Source of the DNA: Kribbella sp. ALI-6-A
GTDB lineage: Bacteria; Actinomycetota; Actinomycetes; Propionibacteriales; Kribbellaceae
DNA length: 64,000 nt
Reading direction: 5' to 3'
NCBI RefSeq assembly: GCF_001984195.1
Contig: NZ_MTQN01000004.1
Location: 124,001-188,000, forward strand
In this document: in pieces, positions 8,650 to 21,393 of the stretch
How the letters are laid out: every line of letters begins with the position of its first letter
Position numbering within the stretch: the first letter of the stretch is position 1
Position numbers and translations under genes: made by a program
The notes under the pieces: generated by a model
What the model saw: the letters and a program-made list of their open reading frames with translations, nothing else
Databases searched by the model: none
Told to the model about the DNA's origin: nothing

Positions 8650-10062
8650 ATGACATCGACAACCCTCGAGCCCGAGGTCCAGGCCCCCGGGCCGGCCCGG
8701 CGCTCGCTCGGCACGGTGCTGGCCGTGGTCGGCATACCGGTGTTCATGGTCACGCTGGACAACCTGGTGGTGACCACCGCGCTGCCGGTGATCAAGCAGG
8801 ACCTCGGCGCCTCACTGACCGACCTGCAGTGGTTCGTGAACGCCTACACGCTGTCGTTCGCCACGCTGCTGCTGACCGCCTCGGCAATCGGCGACCGACT
8901 CGGCCGGCGGCGGATCTTCCTGGCCGGGCTGTTGCTGTTCACGCTCGCGTCGGCGGCCTGCGCGCTGGCGACCGAGCCGTGGATGCTGATCGGCGCGCGG
9001 GCGATCCAGGGCGTCGGCGCGGCCGCGGTGATGCCGTTGTCGCTCACGCTGCTGTCGGCCGCCGTACCGGCGAGCAAGCGCAGCGCGGCGATCGGCATCT
9101 GGGGCGGCATCTCCGGCCTCGGCGTCGCGGTCGGTCCGGTCGTCGGTGGCGCGGTGGTCGACGGGCTCAACTGGCAGTGGATCTTCTGGCTGAACGTGCC
9201 GATCGGCCTGCTGGCGCTGCCGTTCGTAGCCCGCGTGCTGACCGAGTCCTACGGCGGTAGCCGCCGGTTCGACCCGCTCGGGCTGGTGCTGTCCGCGGCC
9301 GGCGTACTGGCGGTCGTGTGGGGAGTCGTGCACGGCGCCGACGACGGGTGGACGTCCGGGCCGGTGCTCGGCGCGATGATCGGCGGGGTGGTGCTGCTGG
9401 CCGTGTTCCTGGTCTGGGAGAGCCGGTCGCCGGCGCCGATGCTGCCGCTGCGGTTGTTCCGGATCCGGGCGATCAGCGCGGTCAACGCGACGTCGTTCAC
9501 CTTCTCGATGGGGGTCTTCGGGGCGGTGTTCCTGCTGGCCCAGTTCTTCCAGGTCGTGCAGGGCTACTCGCCGCTGGAGTCGGGGCTGCGGACGCTGCCG
9601 TGGACGATGGCGCCGATGGTCGTCGCGCCGATCGCCGGGCTGATCGTGGACCGGGTCGGTGCGCGAGTGCTGATCGCGAGCGGCCAGGCGTTGCTGGCCG
9701 TCGCGCTGGCCTGGATGGCGCTCGTCACGACGGTCGATGTCACCTACGGCTCGTACGTCGTACCGTTCGCGCTCGCCGGCGTCGGGATGGGACTGACGTT
9801 CGCCCCGACCGCGAGCGTGGTGATGGCGGCCGCGAGCGAGGCCGATCGGGGCGTCGCGTCGGGCACCAGCAACACGATCCGCGAGGTGGGCGTCGCGATG
9901 GGCGTCGCCGTGCTCGCCTCGGTCTTCGCGTCGGCCGGCGGGTACGAGTCACCCACCCGGTTCGTGGAGGGCTTGGTTCCGGCGGTGTGGGTCGGCGCCG
10001 CGGTGGTCGCGGTCGGAGCCTTCGTCGCCCTGCTCATCCCGGGACCCCGCCGAGCGCGCTGA
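8650..10062 (+). CDS. DHA2-type MFS drug efflux transporter
   Basis: This 470-residue integral membrane protein belongs to the 14-helix EmrB/QacA (DHA2) branch of the major facilitator superfamily. The DHA2 signature appears in helix 1 (FMVTLDNLVVTTALP), and motif A appears as GDRLGRRRIF between helices 2 and 3. The family exports lipophilic cations, antibiotics and dyes using the proton gradient. The ATG at 8650 has GGAGGGG upstream. Expression should be controlled by the divergent TetR protein through the twin operators in the promoter. The ligand and drugs cannot be predicted. Confidence 0.92.
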   Translation: MTSTTLEPEVQAPGPARRSLGTVLAVVGIPVFMVTLDNLVVTTALPVIKQDLGASLTDLQWFVNAYTLSFATLLLTASAIGDRLGRRRIFLAGLLLFTLASAACALATEPWMLIGARAIQGVGAAAVMPLSLTLLSAAVPASKRSAAIGIWGGISGLGVAVGPVVGGAVVDGLNWQWIFWLNVPIGLLALPFVARVLTESYGGSRRFDPLGLVLSAAGVLAVVWGVVHGADDGWTSGPVLGAMIGGVVLLAVFLVWESRSPAPMLPLRLFRIRAISAVNATSFTFSMGVFGAVFLLAQFFQVVQGYSPLESGLRTLPWTMAPMVVAPIAGLIVDRVGARVLIASGQALLAVALAWMALVTTVDVTYGSYVVPFALAGVGMGLTFAPTASVVMAAASEADRGVASGTSNTIREVGVAMGVAVLASVFASAGGYESPTRFVEGLVPAVWVGAAVVAVGAFVALLIPGPRRAR

Positions 10063-10106
10063 AGATGTACAGCCGGGGAAGAGTGTCCCCGGAGTGCGGC
10101 AGGATG

Positions 10107-10157
10107 GTTCCCTCGCAGGAGTTGGGTGTGAGGGAACGGTCCTGGGTGGGAGGGAAC
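10107..10157. repeat. Inverted and direct copies of an 8-bp GAGGGAAC element
   Basis: GTTCCCTC at 10107-10114 pairs with GAGGGAAC at 10130-10137 to form a hairpin, and a further direct copy of GAGGGAAC sits at 10150-10157, 20 bp on. The element fills the gap between the efflux gene and the next gene. It could end the first transcript or bind a protein at the second gene's start. Confidence 0.4.
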
Positions 10158-10161
10158 AACT

Positions 10162-10494
10162 GTGCTGGACGCGGACGACGTACGCCGGATCGCGCTGTCG
10201 TTGCCGGAGACGGTGGAGAAGCAGCGGTGGAACCACCCGACCTTCGATGTCGCCGGGCGGATGTTCGTCACCGTGCCGGACGACCAGACGTCGTTCGCGG
10301 TGCGTTGTCCCCGGCTCGAGCGCGACGAGTTGATCGCGGCCGAGCCGGACAAGTTCTGGGTTCCGCCGCACGAGGCGGGCTCGGCCTGGGTGCGGGCCAG
10401 GTTGTCGGCACTCGAAGGGCCCGACGAGCTCTACGACATCCTGCTCGACTCCTGGAAGCAGGCGGCGCCCGCGGGCCTGACGGTCGAGCAGTAA
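10162..10494 (+). CDS. MmcQ/YjbR family protein
   Basis: This 110-residue protein matches the small MmcQ/YjbR fold. It begins with the typical helix LDADDVRRIALSLPET, followed by a WNHPTFDV strand region and the CPRLERDELIAAEPDKF segment, and ends with a helix ahead of the stop. Structures of the family resemble a double-wing DNA-binding fold, but no molecular function is proven. The GTG at 10162 is the only sensible start. The last codons and stop (10479-10493) recur almost exactly 24 bp later at 10503-10517, hinting at a small tandem duplication at the gene end. Confidence 0.83.
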   Translation: MLDADDVRRIALSLPETVEKQRWNHPTFDVAGRMFVTVPDDQTSFAVRCPRLERDELIAAEPDKFWVPPHEAGSAWVRARLSALEGPDELYDILLDSWKQAAPAGLTVEQ

Positions 10495-10519
10495 CTGGGC
10501 CGGACGGTCGACCAGTAGC

Positions 10520-11995
10520 TCAGTCCTCCTCGGCCTTGAACCGCGACTCCTTGAACCACAGCGACCGGTCGACCCGCCGCTCCAGTTCGTCGACAACCTT
10601 CGCGCCACCGCGGTAGAGGTCACCGGAGACAGGGAACACGCAGCCGTCCGCTCCGAACACCACCGTCGTACCGTCGCCGGCCCGCATCACGCCCGCCACA
10701 CCGTCCCACGGCAACCGGTGGACGCCGTCGTTGTCGCGAATGGCCAGCCCGTCCGGCGCCAGGACGAGCGTCATCTCCCGAGCCTCCCGCGAGAACAGCC
10801 GCGCGACCCGGTGCGGCCGGAACTCCTGCCCGGCGGGCAGTTCACCGCCGACCGGGCAGAGCGGGACCGCCTGGAAGCCCAGCTTGGTCCACTGCTCCAG
10901 CGACTCCTCGGTGGCATACCCGATCGCCGACGGCAGCGCGGCCCGCAGTACGGCGGCCAGCTCGTCGGGTCGCACGGCCCGCACCCGGTCCGGATCGAGC
11001 GGCTCTGCTTCGGGCTCGTCGAACAGTTCCCGCCGCAACGCCGCGAACTCCGCGCTCAGCTCGGTATCGAACGTCGCGCGCTCCTCGTCGAAGCGGTCGA
11101 GAGCCAACCGCAGCTCCTCCTCGGACGGCCCGTTGGCCGCCAGGTCGGTCAGTGCCTCGGCGACCGCCTGGGCGACCGCGTCCTCGGTGCCCTCGCGGGC
11201 CTCGGCGTACAGGACCCAGTCGGTGGTGCCGTCCGGCTGGTGCACGGAGTCGGAGTCGACCACGTAGCTGTGGCCGCCGACGTGCCGGCACATCTCCTCA
11301 ATGCGCTGCTGCAGGACGTCGGTCGCCAGCACCGAGGTCCGGGCCGCGTCACCGTCGGGCAGGGACAGCAGGACGGCGGCGCCCGGGATGCCGAAGCCGA
11401 CCGCGACCGGGCCGTCGAACGACCTGGCGGCGTACCGGCCGTGGCGCGGGCGGCCGCCGGTCGGCAGGGACAGCTTCAGCCCCTCAGGGATCGGGCCGGT
11501 GAGCTGCAGGACCGCGTTGTCCGCGGTGAACCACCTGCGCGCGAAGGCGATCACCTGGTCGCCGGTCAGGCCGTCCGGGCCCGGACCGTCGAGCCAGTCG
11601 AGCCCTGCGCCGCGGTTGCCGTACCGGACGTTGTAGAGCAGGGCTGCCATCGGGTGCGTGACCCAGCCGTCCTCGGCCGCGAGCACCCCGGCCTCGACCT
11701 CGAGCCGCTCGACCGGCGGCGCGGACAGGGCCGCGCAGATGCCGTTGAGGAACTCCCCGACCCTGGCCGGGGAGCCGCTCGCCAGGAAGCTGGTGGTGGT
11801 CGTGTCCACAGTCGCGTCGATCGTGATCGGCAGCCGGCGGACCGTGCTCATCACCAGGTGCTCCAGCGCGTGCGCGATCCCGACCGTGGGCAGCGTCTCG
11901 TCCTGCGCGCCGACGGCGAAGGTCAACGTGGCGTCGGTGGTGGTCTGCTGGTCCTTGTGGTGCAGCAGACGGACGCCGTCGAGGTACTGGGGCAT
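10520..11995 (-). CDS. M16-like (insulinase/pitrilysin-type) peptidase
   Basis: This 491-residue protein has the inverted zinc motif HxxEH as HALEHLV near residues 42-48. The downstream glutamate region (VEAGVLAAEDGW) supplies the third metal ligand expected for M16 enzymes. The rest resembles an M16B half with a C-terminal extension. It is probably a cytoplasmic peptidase for unfolded peptides or a processing protease. The frame is open well upstream, but that part is a shadow of the divergent DUF885 gene; MPQYLDGVRLL at 11995 is the plausible start, with only a weak ribosome site. It is divergent from the DUF885 peptidase. Confidence 0.78.
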   Translation of the reverse strand: MPQYLDGVRLLHHKDQQTTTDATLTFAVGAQDETLPTVGIAHALEHLVMSTVRRLPITIDATVDTTTTSFLASGSPARVGEFLNGICAALSAPPVERLEVEAGVLAAEDGWVTHPMAALLYNVRYGNRGAGLDWLDGPGPDGLTGDQVIAFARRWFTADNAVLQLTGPIPEGLKLSLPTGGRPRHGRYAARSFDGPVAVGFGIPGAAVLLSLPDGDAARTSVLATDVLQQRIEEMCRHVGGHSYVVDSDSVHQPDGTTDWVLYAEAREGTEDAVAQAVAEALTDLAANGPSEEELRLALDRFDEERATFDTELSAEFAALRRELFDEPEAEPLDPDRVRAVRPDELAAVLRAALPSAIGYATEESLEQWTKLGFQAVPLCPVGGELPAGQEFRPHRVARLFSREAREMTLVLAPDGLAIRDNDGVHRLPWDGVAGVMRAGDGTTVVFGADGCVFPVSGDLYRGGAKVVDELERRVDRSLWFKESRFKAEED

Positions 11996-12136
11996 CGGAC
12001 CGCCTGTCTCGAGAAGTGGATGCGCCGACGGTACCGACACCGGCCGGCGAAGACGCGCGGGGCGCGCAGGCGGGGTTCCGCGGGCGGTGAGGGAAATGGG
12101 CAGGAGGGCCGGACCGGCGGCAGGTAGGGTCGGGGC

Positions 12137-13828
12137 GTGACGGACGCGACCACACCGAACAGCCCGATCGACCAGGTTTCCGAGCGGTTCCTCGAGCAGT
12201 ACCTCGAGTTGATGCCGACGGAGGCGACCTTCATGGGGGTCGAGGGCCACGACCACCAGCTGCCGGACTTCTCCCCGAACGGCTTCGACGGCCTGCTCGA
12301 ACTGCACCAGCGGGCGCTGGCCGAGGCGCGCGCGATCCAGCCGGGCAGCCCGCGCGAGGAGGTCGCCCAGGACGCGTTCGTGGAGCGGCTCGGGCTCGAG
12401 GTGGAGAACCTCGAGGCCGGCGTACCGCAGTCGCAGCTGAACGCGCTGACCTCGATCCCGGCCCAGATCCGGCAGGTCTTCGACCTGATGCCGACCGCGT
12501 CGGAGTCGGACTGGGAGACGATCGCGATCCGGCTCAACCAGGTCGGTACGACGCTGGACGGGTTCCGCGAGACCGTGCTCGACCAGGCCGGCCAGGGTCG
12601 GGTGTCGGCCGTCCGGCAGCTGAACGACCTGGCCACCCGGATCGCCAGCTGGACCGGGGCCGAGGGGGACGACTTCTTCGGCGGCCTGGCCGCGCGAGCG
12701 CCGGAAGGGCCGGTGAAGGCGGCGGTCGAGGCGGCCGCGGCGTCGGCGCGTTCGGCGTACGACCAGTTCGGGCAGTGGGTGGCCACCGAGGTGGTGCCGA
12801 AGGGCCGGGCCCGCGACGCGGTCGGCCGGGAGATCTACGAGCTTGCCTCGCGCAACTTCCTCGGCGCGGCCGTCGACCTCGACGAGACCTACGCCTGGGG
12901 CTGGCAGGAGCTGGCCCGGATCGACGCCGAGATGCAGACGATCGCCGCGTCGCTGAACGGCGGCGACCGCAGCATCGTCGCCGCGGCCGAACTGCTGGAC
13001 AACGACCCGGCCCGCAAGATCCACGGCAAGGAGGCGTTCCGGGACTGGATGCAGCAGCTCGCCGACGCGGCCGTCGCGGAACTGGCCGGCGAGCACTTCG
13101 ACATCCCCGACGCGATCCGGACGATCGAGTGCATGATCGCGCCGACGTCGGACGGATCGATCTACTACACCCCGCCGAGCGAGGATCTGACCACCCGGCC
13201 CGGCCGGATGTGGTGGGCGGTGCCGAACGGCATCGACGACTTCGCGACCTGGCGTGAGGTGACCACGGTCTACCACGAGGGCGTGCCCGGGCATCACCTG
13301 CAGGTCGCGCAGACGATGCTGCGCGGCGAGACGCTGAACCGCTGGCAGCGGATCGGCTGCTGGGTCTCCGGCCACGGCGAAGGCTGGGCCCTGTACGCCG
13401 AACGCCTGATGGAGGAGCTCGGTTACCTGGAGGAGCCTGGCGCGCGGCTCGGCATGCTGGACGCGCAGGGATTCCGGGCGGCCCGGGTGATCGTCGACAT
13501 CGGCATGCACCTGGAGCTGGAGATCCCGCGCGACAACCCGCTCGGCTTCCGGCCGGGGGAGCGGTGGAACGCCGAGCTCGGCTTCGAGTTCCTGCGGGCC
13601 TACTCGCGGATGGAGACCGAGTTTCTGCGCTCGGAGCTGAACCGGTACCTGGGCTGGCCGGGACAGGCGCCGTCGTACAAGGTCGGCGAGCGGATCTGGC
13701 TGCAGGCCCGCGAGGAGGTCCGGCAGCGCCGGGGTGCCGACTTCGACCTGCGCAGCTTCCACCGCGAGGCCCTCGACCTCGGCTCGATCGGGCTCGACCC
13801 GCTGCGTCGCGCCCTCGCCCGCCTGTGA
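12137..13828 (+). CDS. DUF885 family probable metallopeptidase
   Basis: This 563-residue protein belongs to DUF885, which has a metallopeptidase-like fold. The signature YHEGVPGHHLQ (about residues 379-389) supplies a His-Glu and further His ligands, and a second conserved block, SGHGEGWALYAERLM, follows. No signal peptide is present, so a cytoplasmic location is likely. A TAGGGT hexamer six bases before the GTG suggests leaderless transcription. The next gene may overlap its stop by GTGA. Peptidase activity is inferred from the motif; substrate unknown. Confidence 0.86.
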   Translation: MTDATTPNSPIDQVSERFLEQYLELMPTEATFMGVEGHDHQLPDFSPNGFDGLLELHQRALAEARAIQPGSPREEVAQDAFVERLGLEVENLEAGVPQSQLNALTSIPAQIRQVFDLMPTASESDWETIAIRLNQVGTTLDGFRETVLDQAGQGRVSAVRQLNDLATRIASWTGAEGDDFFGGLAARAPEGPVKAAVEAAAASARSAYDQFGQWVATEVVPKGRARDAVGREIYELASRNFLGAAVDLDETYAWGWQELARIDAEMQTIAASLNGGDRSIVAAAELLDNDPARKIHGKEAFRDWMQQLADAAVAELAGEHFDIPDAIRTIECMIAPTSDGSIYYTPPSEDLTTRPGRMWWAVPNGIDDFATWREVTTVYHEGVPGHHLQVAQTMLRGETLNRWQRIGCWVSGHGEGWALYAERLMEELGYLEEPGARLGMLDAQGFRAARVIVDIGMHLELEIPRDNPLGFRPGERWNAELGFEFLRAYSRMETEFLRSELNRYLGWPGQAPSYKVGERIWLQAREEVRQRRGADFDLRSFHREALDLGSIGLDPLRRALARL

Positions 13829-13884
13829 GCGCGCAAGCCGGGGACCGGCGGACGACGACGGAGGCGCGCGACGCGGAGCCGGAG

Positions 13885-15081
13885 ATGCGGCGGCCGCGGT
13901 TCGTGCTCGCTTCGGCGTCGCCGGCGCGGCTCAAGACGCTGCGCAACGCCGGCGTCGAGCCGGAGGTGATCGTCTCCGGTGTCGACGAGGACAACGTCAC
14001 GGCGGAGAACCCTGGCGAGCTGGCGCGACTGCTGGCGGTCCTGAAGGCGCGAGCCGTGGTCGCGACGCTCGACGACCACGCGACGGTGCTCGGGTGCGAC
14101 TCGGTGCTGGAGATCGACGGCGTCGCCTATGGCAAGCCCGGTACGCCGGAGATCGCGCGCGAACGGCTGCGGATGATGCGCGGGCGCAGCGGCGTACTGC
14201 ACACCGGGCACTGTCTGTTCGACACCAGCAGCAAGCAGGAACTGCGCGAACTGGCCTCCACCACGGTTCACTTCGCCGAACTGACCGACGAGGAGATCGA
14301 CGCGTACGTCGAGACCGGCGAGCCGTTGGTCGTCGCTGGTTCCTTCACTGTCGATGGTTTCGGCGGTCCTTTCGTCACCGGCATCGAGGGCGACTACCAC
14401 AATGTCGTCGGTCTCTCGCTGCCGTTGTTGCGCCGCATGCTCGCCGACGTCGGCATCCCGTGGCCGTCGCTGTGGCAGCCCACCCACTTCGCGTACGACG
14501 AGGCCGAAGCCGCGGACTACGACGAAACCCGAGGCGGCCAAGCCCGCGCCCGAGCCGCCGCCGAAGCGGTGCACCGTTTGTTGCCGGAAGCCAGTTCCCG
14601 CGTGCTGGAACTTGCCGTTGGCACCGGGATCGTCGGCGCCGAGCTGGTTGCTCTAGGCAACTTGGTGCACGGCGTCGACCTGTCGTCCGCGATGCTCCAG
14701 CACGCCCGTTACCGGCTTCCCGGTCACGTCGCCGCGGCTGACGCCGCCCGGCTGCCCATCGCCGACCGCCGCTGTGACGCGGTGGTCGCGATCTGGCTGC
14801 TGCACCTGCTCGACGACACCGAAGGCATCATCGCCGAGGCGGCGCGGGTGCTGCGGCCCGGTGGGGTTTTTGTCACCACGACGGAGAAGTCCGACGCCGG
14901 CCGGTACGCCCAGGGCCGCTCGCCCAAGGAACGCCGCTCCGGCGACGCCCTGTCCCACCTGATCGCCCGCGCCTCCGAGCACGGTCTGGTCCTCGACGGC
15001 GCCACGACGTTCGAAGGTCCGGCGCGCGGCGGCCCCGGCGTACCCGTCTATCCGTTGGTCCGATTCCGCCGGCTCACTTGA
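13885..15081 (+). CDS. Maf pyrophosphatase fused to SAM methyltransferase
   Basis: One continuous frame of about 398 codons joins two enzymes. Residues 1-200 are a complete Maf domain: LASASPARLKTL with the SxxR motif, GCDSVLEIDG, a GKPGTPEIARERL block and GDYHNVVGLSLPLL. Maf proteins hydrolyse non-canonical nucleoside triphosphates. Residues about 225-398 are a class I methyltransferase with motif I VLELAVGTGIVG near 240, an acidic HGVDLS strand and AARVLRPGGVFVT. ATG 13885 has GGAG seven bases upstream and begins four residues before the Maf core. A GTG at 13825 overlapping the previous stop is the alternative. There is no start codon at the domain boundary. It converges with, and overlaps by eight bases, the next gene. 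Confidence 0.87.
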   Translation: MRRPRFVLASASPARLKTLRNAGVEPEVIVSGVDEDNVTAENPGELARLLAVLKARAVVATLDDHATVLGCDSVLEIDGVAYGKPGTPEIARERLRMMRGRSGVLHTGHCLFDTSSKQELRELASTTVHFAELTDEEIDAYVETGEPLVVAGSFTVDGFGGPFVTGIEGDYHNVVGLSLPLLRRMLADVGIPWPSLWQPTHFAYDEAEAADYDETRGGQARARAAAEAVHRLLPEASSRVLELAVGTGIVGAELVALGNLVHGVDLSSAMLQHARYRLPGHVAAADAARLPIADRRCDAVVAIWLLHLLDDTEGIIAEAARVLRPGGVFVTTTEKSDAGRYAQGRSPKERRSGDALSHLIARASEHGLVLDGATTFEGPARGGPGVPVYPLVRFRRLT

Positions 15082-15430
15082 TCCCGGCTTTGGCGTCCAG
15101 GAGTTGGAGCAGGTCGTGCGCGGCCAGTTCCACGTCCTTGTGGCGCCACTCGGACGCCCGGTAGACGCACGCGATCAGCCCGGTCCGGTGGACTCGGCGG
15201 AAGTCGCCGTACACGAAGGCGTGCCGGGCCTTGGTCTCGTCGTTCGCGCCCTCGGTCAGGCCGAGGTGCCAGGCGCCGTACTCGTCCCAGCCGTGGTTGG
15301 CCAGGTAGGAGTTCTGCGCATCGGCGTCGGGTTGGGACGCACCCCAGTCGCTGTCCAGCACGTACTGCCGGCCCTCGATCAGCTTCCGCGCGTACTCCAC
15401 TGCCGCCGGGTTCACCGCGTACTTGGCCAT
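15074..15430 (-). CDS. Conserved hypothetical protein, 118 residues
   Basis: This small, evenly composed acidic protein begins MAKYAVNPAAVEYARKLIE and is rich in Trp and Tyr (SDWGASQPDADAQ, GWDEYGAWHLG). It has no signal or membrane segment. It resembles a conserved actinobacterial hypothetical family, but I cannot name a function. It ends convergently inside the tail of the Maf-methyltransferase gene and lies just downstream of accE on the same strand, so it may be read with the carboxylase genes. Confidence 0.72.
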   Translation of the reverse strand: MAKYAVNPAAVEYARKLIEGRQYVLDSDWGASQPDADAQNSYLANHGWDEYGAWHLGLTEGANDETKARHAFVYGDFRRVHRTGLIACVYRASEWRHKDVELAAHDLLQLLDAKAGIK

Positions 15431-15440
15431 ACCTCAGTGT

Positions 15441-15710
15441 TCACGGGTGCGCGCTCGCGCGCCACCGTCCAGGGCCGGGGTGCAGCGGGCGCTTCGCGTG
15501 CCGCCAGTACGTCGCCCAGTCGCTCGCGCGCTGGGTGTCCGGGGCGGGAGCGGGCGCGGCGGCGCGGGCGCTGACGACGGCGACCAGCGCGGCCAGTTCC
15601 TCGGGCGACGGGTCACCCTTGACCACCCGGAGGATCGGCGCGGCGGCGTCGGACTCGGTCCGCGAATCGGCACCAGGCTCGACCGGCGGATCGGCGGGAA
15701 TGTCAGGCAT
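15441..15710 (-). CDS. Acyl-CoA carboxylase epsilon subunit
   Basis: This 89-residue protein carries the compact epsilon-subunit signature PILRVVKGDPSPEELAALVAV near residues 26-46, between an acidic N-terminus and an Ala/Pro-rich stretch ending in a Trp-containing tail. Epsilon subunits are found in actinobacterial acyl-CoA carboxylases, where they bridge and stimulate the alpha-beta complex. The gene lies 12 bases after the beta subunit on the same strand, the usual accD-accE arrangement. Confidence 0.87.
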   Translation of the reverse strand: MPDIPADPPVEPGADSRTESDAAAPILRVVKGDPSPEELAALVAVVSARAAAPAPAPDTQRASDWATYWRHAKRPLHPGPGRWRASAHP

Positions 15711-15722
15711 GCGGGGCTCCGA

Positions 15723-17300
<1,578 letters not shown>

Positions 17301-17417
17301 AAGCTCGCAGCCTAACCGCCCAGTAGCCTGCCTGTGCTGTGACATGGGCCGCTGAGTTCCTGTGACTCGTGCCGCAGCCACGCCACCCCGATCCCGCCGC
17401 GCCGAGGTGTCAGCAGG

Positions 17418-17900
17418 TCAGCGGGGGCCGACGGCGAAGATCTTGGTGAGCCGGGCGGCCAGCGCCAGGTCGCCGCGCACCGACAGCCGTTGCTTCAGTA
17501 CGGCGGTGACCGGGTCCTCGTTGCCGGTGACGATTCTCAGCAGCGTGGTGGGATCGGTCCGGACCGAGATCTGCGCCGGGCCGTCGTGATCGGCCAGCAG
17601 CTCGCACCGGCCGTCGGCGACCCGCACGTGGTACTCGTCGATGCCCTCGCCGTGCACACTGCCGCCGCCACCGGTGATCTGCCAGGTGACGACCGCGTCG
17701 AACCCCTCGGCCCGGGCGGGCCGGAGGTACTCCGGCATCCGGCGAAAGATCTCGCGCAACGCGACCTCTCGCACACCCCCGATGAGTCGATGCCGAAGCT
17801 CCCGTTCCGACGTCCGGTCGACCAAGCGGGCCAGCTCGGACAGCTCGAGCCTCGACAACGCACCGGACTCCAGCCAGTGGGCGCCGCCTCGTTCGGTCAA
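17418..17900 (-). CDS. SCP2 sterol-binding domain protein
   Basis: This protein of about 160 residues has an SCP2-like lipid-binding fold in its C-terminal two thirds (VTWQITGGGGSVHGEG, then HVRVADGRCELLADHDGPAQ, then TDPTTLLRIVTGNEDP and FAVGPR at the end). Such domains bind sterols or acyl chains in a hydrophobic tunnel. The start is uncertain: I prefer TTG at 17900, which has GGGGAGG just upstream, over an upstream TTG at 17927. It is divergent from a TetR regulator, and the gap holds a long palindrome, so it is likely controlled by that regulator. The ligand is unknown. Confidence 0.78.
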   Translation of the reverse strand: MTERGGAHWLESGALSRLELSELARLVDRTSERELRHRLIGGVREVALREIFRRMPEYLRPARAEGFDAVVTWQITGGGGSVHGEGIDEYHVRVADGRCELLADHDGPAQISVRTDPTTLLRIVTGNEDPVTAVLKQRLSVRGDLALAARLTKIFAVGPR

Positions 17901-17957
17901 CGGCGACCTCCCCGGGGCAGCTCCCAAGGAAGTCCTCCGGCGATCCGAAAAGGCTTC

Positions 17958-17992
17958 CTACCAGACCGTAGGAATTTCCTACGACCTGGTAG
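17958..17992. promoter_or_regulatory. 35-bp palindromic operator between SCP2 and TetR genes
   Basis: Outer arms CTACCAG and CTGGTAG and inner arms CGTAGGAA and TTCCTACG are arranged symmetrically around one central T, with only the two AC spacers breaking symmetry. It lies 57 bases from the SCP2 start and nine bases before the TetR start, so a bound repressor could shut both genes. Confidence 0.75.
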
Positions 17993-18001
17993 CTTTGTCA
18001 A

Positions 18002-18640
18002 GTGGTCAGCTCCGACGAACCGGTTGCGGAACCTCGCCGCCGGGCCGCGCACCTGGGGCCGCAACGGCGGCGGCCGATGATCCTGGACGCCGCCCTGCAG
18101 GTGTTCTCCGAGCGCGGCTTCGCCGGTACGACGATGCAGTCGGTCGCCGACGCGGCCGGAGTGACCAAGCCGGTGGTCTACGCCTCCTTCGCCAACCGCG
18201 ACGAGCTGCTGCTGGCCCTGCTGGCGCGCGAGGAGCAGCACCTGGTGCTCTCGATCATGGCCGCGCTGCCGGCGAATCCCGGCGTCGGAACACCCGAGCA
18301 GCACGTGCTCGACGGCCTGTCGGCGTTCCTGGAGACCGCGGCCAAGAACCCCCAGTCCTGGCGGATCGTCTTCGGCGCCCAGTACGGCGCGGCGCCGGTC
18401 GTGGCCGACCGGGTCCGGGCGGCGCGCGCCTTCCTGGTCGAAGGCCTGCGGCTGACGCTCGTCCAGTCCCTGCCGGGCGTCACCGACCCGGACGCGAACC
18501 TGCCCGTGCTGGCCGAGATGCTCGCCTCGATGACCGAGGCCTGCGCCCGGATGCTCGTCGTCGATGGCACCGACCGGTCTCCGGCCGAGCTGGCCCAGGT
18601 GGTCTCCAAGGTCGTCGGCGGCGGGTTCGGCGCGGTCTGA
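18002..18640 (+). CDS. TetR-family regulator
   Basis: This 212-residue protein has a standard TetR DNA-binding domain (LDAALQVFSERGFAGTTMQS, then VADAAGVTKPVVYASFANRDEL) at about residues 25-70 and a helical ligand domain after it. The GTG at 18002 lies directly after the palindromic operator and has no ribosome site. It probably represses itself and the divergent SCP2 gene. The C-terminal domain (MLASMTEACARMLVVDGTDRSP) suits a hydrophobic effector, which would fit a lipid-binding target gene, but that is a guess. Confidence 0.87.
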   Translation: MVSSDEPVAEPRRRAAHLGPQRRRPMILDAALQVFSERGFAGTTMQSVADAAGVTKPVVYASFANRDELLLALLAREEQHLVLSIMAALPANPGVGTPEQHVLDGLSAFLETAAKNPQSWRIVFGAQYGAAPVVADRVRAARAFLVEGLRLTLVQSLPGVTDPDANLPVLAEMLASMTEACARMLVVDGTDRSPAELAQVVSKVVGGGFGAV

Positions 18641-18753
18641 CCGGCCGGTTGCGTCGCCGTACAGTGCGGTCACCGCGACGCTGCGTCATTTTCTGCTGTT
18701 CACAGACCGGACCATGCGGCAAGTGAGCGCGGCCACGGATATCGTGGGCGAAC

Positions 18754-21392
<2,639 letters not shown>

Positions 21393-21393
<1 letters not shown>

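Noticed and set aside
11996-13762. Minus-strand extension of the M16-like frame, about 590 codons
   Set aside because: It lies opposite the DUF885 gene and is Arg/Pro/Val-rich with no motif; a shadow frame.
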